22,804 nucleotides of DNA from Pelargonium nanum (Eukaryota > Streptophyta > Magnoliopsida > Geraniales > Geraniaceae): positions 1-22,804 of the forward strand of contig JAYMTF010001533.1 of the NCBI GenBank assembly GCA_036897485.1. The letters run 5' to 3'. Below are positions 18,001 through 22,804 of the stretch, one piece after another. The notes beneath the pieces are model-generated. The model ran no database searches. It saw nothing but the letters and a program-made list of their open reading frames with translations, and had not been told where the DNA came from. Both the position numbers and the translations under genes were made by a program. How positions within the stretch are numbered: the stretch's first letter is position 1; each line of letters opens with the position of its first letter.

Positions 18001-21000
18001 GACTGACCTGCTTAGCAGATTGAGATTCCTCCATTTCTTTTGTCAATGGACTAGGCACCTTAGCAGCGATCCAATCCCACTTATCAAGATTTGAGGCCAT
18101 GTACCGTCTAAAAGTGTTTCTGACCTCTTTCTCACCTGCCAGCATGTATGGGGTCCGCCCCCTTTCGTCTTTGACGCAAGGATCCAAACCTTGTTCTAAG
18201 AGTTCTAAGACTTTAGCAACATTGCCCATCTGTGCTGCTTCGTGCAAAGGGGTTGTCATAAAAATAACTTCACTCTCACTCTCGCTCAAATTGAGCGGTT
18301 CATCATCCTTTTTGTAACTTGAACATGCTTCAGAGCTTTCCCTACCATCCAAGTTGTCCCCCCTATTCTCTTTTGAAGAGCTTACATTGTCATTGATCAT
18401 GGTGGAACTGGGCAGTGAATCTTCCGTGATGCCTAATGTTTTTTCCTTCTCATCTACTTCATAGAAAACTTGTGTTAATTGGTTATAAATACGACGGGCT
18501 TCCTTGAGAGTAGGCCTACGGACACTCAGAGGAACATTTCGAATAACACAATGTTGATGACTAAAATATGGTTTTTCCCCACTAAAAAGCAGTTGCTTGT
18601 TGCTTGAAGGAGCATGAATGAAAACACAAGAGGAAGCATCAAAATAAGTCTTCCACGCAGCAAGTAGTTCTTGAATGTCCTAAATTATCATTGAGTTTAG
18701 AGTTAGTCAGGTTTGTGAAATTAAGAAATCAATATACAAAAAATATAAGAGCTCAACTTAGAGACTTCTATATGAAGCAATAGTAATGCATGGATTCAAG
18801 TATCACAATGTCGGGAAAAACACAAACACAATCATTCATTTCTTATTTGCTTTAGAGTTTGAAATCTGACTTTTGGATTCAATGCCTCTTTAATGCTCGG
18901 AGTTGCATATTCAGATTTGCAAGTTTATGGTTGGCAATTTGATTTTATGTTTAAATCCATAACATTTGTACCTGCACCCTTAGGGTTCACTCCCAGCTTG
19001 CATATTAAACTGACTATCAGTAATATAGATTTGGTTAATTAAATGGACACATATAGTTGCAACTTGTAAAAAATTTTATCATCACAAAATCACCTTACAG
19101 GGGTACAAGTTGTACACAGAAGTCAGAATAATAAGCATTAATCGCAATACAACATAATTCAGAGACTTCTAGCATGGATTAGCAAACAATGCAGCTTTAT
19201 ATACCTTTTTTAAAGCAAGTTCATTATAGCGACGAAGAGAAGCTCCAGCAGAATGTGCAGCCCTACCAGCTCCATCCTTTGATGACTGTTTTTTCCCAGC
19301 CTTGGCCCTTACAACGTATCTACAAGACAAGAAAAGCAATCAAGCATAGTCCTAGAGAAAAAATCCCTTCTTGCAAGTTATTACTTATAAGCACGATAAG
19401 AGCTTAGATAGAAATTCCCCATTCTCTTCCAGAGAGAATTAAATGTTTCAGATATAATATTAAAATGAAAAGAAAAAAAAATCTCTAGTTTCTTCCATAG
19501 AAACAAATAAACTAGAAAGACTTCTACATATCACGACCTCAACAAAATAACAGAAAATATTAAAATTTCACATTCAAGTTTCAGCAGATGTCCCATTTTA
19601 TTGTTTGAAATGAACAAATAAGACAGAATCAGGGATGTTGACCTTGCATCTGGGGCAAGCCTTGTACCAACAACAAGACTTGTCCTCGTGACACTGTGAA
19701 ATAGCCAAAAAGGGGCCACACCTTATGCAGTAGCATAATCCTAAGGAAAGGTGAAAACAATACCTACTGGAAATCGAATGATTACAGAAAAACAAGATTA
19801 CCCAAGAGTCAAGGCTAAACAAGGATCATGATGTCCCAAAGATTGGGACATATACACAGGGCAAATGGTGCATTGAGTTGCAGATAATATCTAAGGCACA
19901 AAGCTAAAACATCAATCAAATAAGTTACAAAGACTAGCTCCTTACACTTTGTCCTTTACAATTATAAGAGAAACAATAACAGAAGAATAAAAATGTTTGG
20001 CTAGTAACCAAGTGTCGAAAGAAGCAAGGAAATCTAGGAATAATGAAAATATACGAACCTATGAAATGTTTTGTGAGCCACAACTACGTTACCATCAAAA
20101 ACACAGCCCGCAAAGTGTCCAGCACTTGCAAGCAACACGATCCTCAAATGGGTATTATTCCTTGGCTCGTTAACCAAACGTTTTAATTTCTCAATCACTT
20201 CATTCTCCCGCATGCAGCCCCCATCATCTACATAAACTGCTTTATCGCTCTCATATGAAATATTTTGAGAGTCATCTAAAAGTAAACTCTTCCAAACTGA
20301 AACTTTCTCGCCTTTCTGCAGACGAACAAATAATTTCTGCTTAATACTTACACTTGGCCCTCTATGAGAATTATTCCGAGGGTAGCATTCCCGGTCACCT
20401 TCATCTTCTGATCCTGATATACTTGAAACATCAAAGTCTTTAAAAGAATCAGATGTCAACTCATCAAAATCTTCCTCCTTCACGGTATCCTTTCCAGCAA
20501 TGCTTAGCTTGACCTACAATCACATGCAACCAATTAAGTACACCATATATGAAATACACTATAACTAACAATGTCGTGCATTTGTTTTCCTGTTCCAACT
20601 TCACTTGTTTTGTCTTTTGTAGCGTGACATTCAAGCTTGGAACTGGATATAATTGGAGATCACAATCCAAGAACTTCTGCACTAAACTTTGATGAAACTT
20701 GTTTTTTTTACTCGCACAAGTAAAAATGTAAAATGCCAACTTTATCTCAGTAGCTAAGAAAAATGCTCTTAATGTCTTCCGCAAGCCTACACTCCTAAAC
20801 ATATAATCTTTTGGAAACTTTCAGAATTTGTAACCTCAACTATTGACTTTGATTTCAAAAAGCTAACATCATTCCATATCACTATCATTGTGTTGATGGA
20901 TCATATCATTATCTCAGGCTCTCAGGCATTGATTTCAAAATCAACAGTCATAACAAGATTAGCCAAATTCCACCAAATAGAACAGCAACCAACTATAATC

Positions 21001-21717
21001 CGTCTATTATGAAATAAACATAGTTTAATTATCATACAAAGCATCGATTTTTGGAACAATAAAACTAATAGAGTAACATACAATAGACTATACATAACAA
21101 CACATCCTCACATACAGTATCCTAGTCAGCAACTCAAAACTCAAATCCCAAAAAAAAAAATTACAAGTACATTGAAGGAGCCAAGCAAAAAGTTCAAAAA
21201 AAATTAAGCTTCACCAAAAGATGTGAACTTGAACACAATTGAATTTGATCAATAATCCACCAAACTCTAGGAACTAGTGGACAGGAGCATAAAATTTCCA
21301 ACTGAATAATAAAATAACAGTTCCTATCAACTCCATGAAATTGAATTAGGTTAAAAATCAGCATTAGGATCTGAATTCAGAGAATTTTACATTGAATCGA
21401 TGAATGTCCAATTTGAAATGCGAGCGCTGGTCCTGAAGAGATTCGAACTCGGCCTTGCAGGTGTTGCATGTCCATCTATCCAAAGCAGCAGCGTTCTTAG
21501 AGCTCTTCTCATCTCCGTCGTCGCCGCCGGGATGGTCTAGGGTTTTGGAAGCGGGTTTTTCGGAGGTCTCCGATGCATCATCGGAGATAGAAGCTGCGGA
21601 ATGATGTAGAAGGTGACTGGAGTCGAAGAAATCCGCCGGTAGTTCGAAGATAGACACCGGCCGTTTCTCTGGCAGAGCGGCGGCGGCGCCGCCGGGAAGT
21701 GGCGTTTCGGTGGCCAT
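15076..21717 (-). CDS. VMS1: Vms1/ANKZF1 homologue, tRNA-cleaving factor of ribosome-associated quality control (665 aa)
   Basis: Seven exons on the minus strand: 21717-21391, 20513-20059, 19319-19205, 18679-18008, 17322-17245, 16479-16393, 15339-15076 (stop TGA). Domains in order: C2H2 finger C84-C87-H100-H106; VLRF1 release-factor-like domain (about 190-360) with ASAGHFAG, AHKTFHR, RAKAGKKQSSKDG (Gln272 at the expected catalytic position) and SAGASLRRYNE; ankyrin region 441-495 (TPLHEAAQMGN, GRTPYMLAG); Lys-rich helix 524-548; VIM motif R589-x5-AA-x2-R599; C-terminal treble clef C629-x2-C632...C650-x3-C654. Yeast Vms1 and human ANKZF1 release nascent chains from stalled 60S subunits by cutting the tRNA 3' end, and recruit Cdc48/p97 through the VIM. 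All expected parts are present, so the plant protein is probably active. The ATG at 21717 lies in a GC-rich first exon and is followed by GCC. Confidence 0.96.
15425..15652 (-). pseudogene. Decayed RNase H (RVT_3-type) fragment
   Basis: Minus-strand translation gives FLESDAQSIITAIKEGGSG in one frame, then, after a one-base frame change, FSFVYRSANRAAH, a TAG stop, LARLPGS and SWGLDPPVCIRSIL before TAA. This is the order of the plant RNase H-like domain found at the end of LINE-type polyproteins and in stand-alone RVT_3 proteins (ESD...A...SVYR.AN..AH.LAR...W...PP..I). The frameshift and internal stop make it a pseudogene; the N-terminal half of the domain is missing. Confidence 0.7.
15995..16216 (-). 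CDS. Unrecognised 73-codon open frame inside a VMS1 intron
   Basis: Opens with ATG at 16216. It has a basic, Lys-rich middle (RTEKKKNDKEREGATRTWG) and one likely membrane segment (YSLAATMFVACILASG) near its end, then stops right after RSWR. The last codon overlaps a possible splice donor (TGGAG|GTAATC), so it could instead be the first coding exon of something longer. No family is recognised. Its composition is more protein-like than the other chance frames in the introns, but translation is unproven. Confidence 0.25.
   Translation of the reverse strand: MQSYYSSSICGLLGIFKWNSEKIDKLKQFNRTEKKKNDKEREGATRTWGKYSLAATMFVACILASGKVARSWR
16480..17244 (-). other. VMS1 intron 5 (765 bp)
   Basis: AT-rich, with long T runs on the plus strand. 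The 98-codon plus-strand frame at 16745-17041 is low-complexity Phe/Ile-rich and is judged to be chance. No repeat element recognised. Confidence 0.7.
17323..18007 (-). other. VMS1 intron 4 (685 bp)
   Basis: Starts GCAG|GTCAGT and ends TTGTTCAG|GCGG on the minus strand. It contains no recognisable gene or mobile element. Confidence 0.75.
18680..19204 (-). other. VMS1 intron 3 (525 bp)
   Basis: Starts AAAAAG|GTATAT and ends AATTTAG|GACATT on the minus strand. It splits the VLRF1 domain between LALKK and DIQELL. Nothing else recognised. Confidence 0.75.
19320..20058 (-). other. VMS1 intron 2 (739 bp)
   Basis: Phase-2 intron. Donor CATAG|GTTCGT is a weak match to the consensus, and the acceptor is CTTGTAG|ATACG. 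Together they recreate the Arg codon in FHR-YVVRAK, so the junction is firm. Minus-strand open frames at 19822-19531 are judged chance. Confidence 0.75.
20514..21390 (-). other. VMS1 intron 1 (877 bp)
   Basis: Lies between the zinc-finger exon (ending IHRFN) and the exon starting VKLSIAG. Donor AAT|GTAAAA, acceptor GATTGTAG|GTC. AT-rich, with no recognisable gene or element; the minus frame at 20802-20464 is intron read-through into exon 2. Confidence 0.75.
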
Positions 21718-21726
21718 CGGAAAGTT

Positions 21727-21784
21727 TTTGGCGCCGCTTTAATCTGAAGAACTGTACTGACACAACGGATTTTATATAAAGAGT
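21727..21784 (-). promoter_or_regulatory. VMS1 core promoter: TATA-like box and E2F-like site
   Basis: On the minus strand, CTTTATATAAAATC (about 21771-21784) is a good TATA box about 55-65 nt upstream of the ATG. TTTGGCGCC on the plus strand (21727-21735) fits the E2F consensus TTTSSCGC and lies in the expected 5' leader. The E2F match rests on nine bases only. Confidence 0.5.
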
Positions 21785-22593
21785 CCGATCTGATTTTATT
21801 TGCCGGTTCGGGTCAAGTTTTGGATACGGGTTTCCAAATAACGGTTCAACTAATGTTTAATTTGACCCGAACCCGTGTGCAATCGAAATTGGACCGCGTT
21901 TTTCTTGTGGATTTAGAACGCACAACTTAGACCCGAACAATTTTTGGGATGTGAAAACTCGCACTAGTATCCAAAATCCGATATGCAACCCCTAGAGCTG
22001 GCAATACTCGACATGTCTCGGGTCCCCCGAAACCCAACCCATTCGAGTCGGGTTCGGGTACGCATTTATCGGACCCAACAATGGATTGGGCCGATTATGG
22101 AAATTTCGGGTCGGAAATGCCCACATTTTATGTCTAAAATCCGATCCTAAATTTTGCTACCTCTAACGACCCCCGACTTGCATTCTATTCAGGTCGGGAT
22201 GTGTTAGGCTTTTCAAAACCCAGGCTTGGTCTAAAACCCTCACAAAAGATTTTTATTATTCTAAATAGATTCGGTCTATTTTGAGTCCGGTATAGTCTGA
22301 GGCACTCAGTTCGATCAACTCTATTATAGCAATCTTCGACACAACAAGCACATACAAATTGTCCCGTCAAAAAAGCACATACAAATTGTCATCTTTAGTA
22401 AACAACTTCCAAATTCTTATTTTTATTTTCATTTCCTGATCGAATAATGTAACGTCACTTAAATTTTTTGACTTTATAACATTTTGACTAGTCAAAATCG
22501 AGTTTGACCATTTCTCGATCTTGACTCAAAATAAATCAATATATCGCTTAATCTTAATCGAAATTTGAACTGATCGAACAAACCGACCCGATT
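21785..22593. other. Spacer upstream of VMS1 and downstream of the carboxypeptidase gene
   Basis: Rich in TTCGGGTC/GACCCGAA words (21800-22100) and contains the hAT-like start listed separately. From about 22400 it is AT-rich sequence leading to the poly(A) signal of the next gene. No protein-coding signal found. Confidence 0.5.
21993..22397 (+). mobile_element. Probable hAT-type element, right end uncertain
   Basis: Starts TAGAGCTGGCAATACTCGAC, the same terminus as the element at 10273-10727. The interior has CGAGTCGGGTTCGGGT words. A possible other end is AAATTGTCATCTTTA at 22397, but the flanking eight bases (GCAACCCC and GTAAACAA) do not match, so either the end is wrong or the duplication has decayed. 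Confidence 0.4.
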
Positions 22594-22599
22594 TTTATT
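22594..22599 (-). terminator. Poly(A) signal of the Pro-X carboxypeptidase gene
   Basis: AATAAA on the minus strand, 46-51 nt past the stop codon at 22645. This is a plausible near-upstream polyadenylation element. Confidence 0.5.
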
Positions 22600-22644
22600 T
22601 GAAAATATAAATGAAGCCAACACACAAATTCATCTATGATTCAT

Positions 22645-22766
22645 TCATGTATAGTTTTTGTACTCATTTATCCAATTTTGGATAATCTTCACTTCTTGAC
22701 TCCTTTGCTCAATAAGCCATTTTGGGTCATGTTTGGTTGCTGCTCTTAAATCTGCATGGTGAGCTC
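22645..22766 (-). CDS. Lysosomal Pro-X carboxypeptidase-like protein (S28 serine peptidase), last exon only
   Basis: After a clean acceptor (TATTTTTCAG|GAGCTC on the minus strand), a phase-1 exon encodes 39 residues to a TGA at 22647-22645: GAHHADLRAATKHDP, KWLIEQRSQEVKIIQNWI, then NEYKNYT. GAHH.DLR with DP.W...R..EV.II..WI..Y is the C-terminal signature of the prolyl carboxypeptidase/S28 family. The His of the GAHH motif is the expected third member of the Ser-Asp-His catalytic triad. These enzymes remove residues C-terminal to proline in vacuoles or lysosomes. The Ser and Asp exons lie beyond the right edge. The remaining bases to 22804 are intron. Confidence 0.87.
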
Positions 22767-22804
22767 CTGAAAAATAAAAAATAAAAATTGAAGCATATGA
22801 TACA

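Noticed and set aside
19531..19822. Two overlapping minus-strand frames with Cys residues in VMS1 intron 2
   Set aside because: Inside an intron whose flanking exons join perfectly; the two frames overlap and neither resembles a known zinc-binding or other domain.
1..22804. A co-regulated gene cluster, since all five genes share one strand
   Set aside because: The products act in unrelated processes, spacers are about 0.9-1.9 kb with separate promoters, and same-strand runs of five genes are common by chance.

Overview
The window is nuclear DNA of a flowering plant, most likely a eudicot. Genes are split by AT-rich GT-AG introns, the proteins match Arabidopsis families almost end to end, and introns and spacers hold plant SINE, hAT, Mutator-like and Stowaway-like short elements. 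I cannot name the species. All five genes lie on the minus strand, so each is read from high to low coordinates. I joined exons by hand; every junction used is GT-AG and keeps the reading frame.

Layout, left to right. (1) 594-3644: N-terminal 369 codons of a CBP60-family calmodulin-binding transcription factor, with the 3' part beyond the left edge. (2) 4823-8053: complete three-exon DUF1068/ELMO-type Golgi membrane protein gene (172 aa), including a 24-nt microexon. (3) 8248-9062: an 815-bp Mutator-like MITE just upstream of that gene. (4) 9907-14061: complete gene for the spliceosomal cyclophilin CYP18-1 (160 aa), whose start codon is separated from the rest of the CDS by an intron. (5) 15076-21717: complete seven-exon Vms1/ANKZF1 homologue (665 aa) of ribosome-associated quality control, with C2H2 finger, VLRF1 domain, ankyrin region, CDC48-binding VIM motif and C-terminal treble clef. 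(6) 22645-22766: last exon of an S28 Pro-X carboxypeptidase, with the rest beyond the right edge.

The genes are ordinary plant housekeeping or regulatory genes with no evident joint pathway: immune transcription, pectin/cell adhesion, splicing, ribosome rescue and proteolysis. Interest lies in gene structure (start-codon intron, microexon, microsatellite at a donor site), in repeat history (a hAT MITE nested in a Stowaway-like MITE with a related copy showing the unoccupied site, a ~380-bp tandem duplication in a CYP18-1 intron, a decayed RNase H fragment in a VMS1 intron) and in a well-formed heat-shock element at the CYP18-1 promoter. I found no CRISPR array, operon-like cassette or plainly new multi-gene system.
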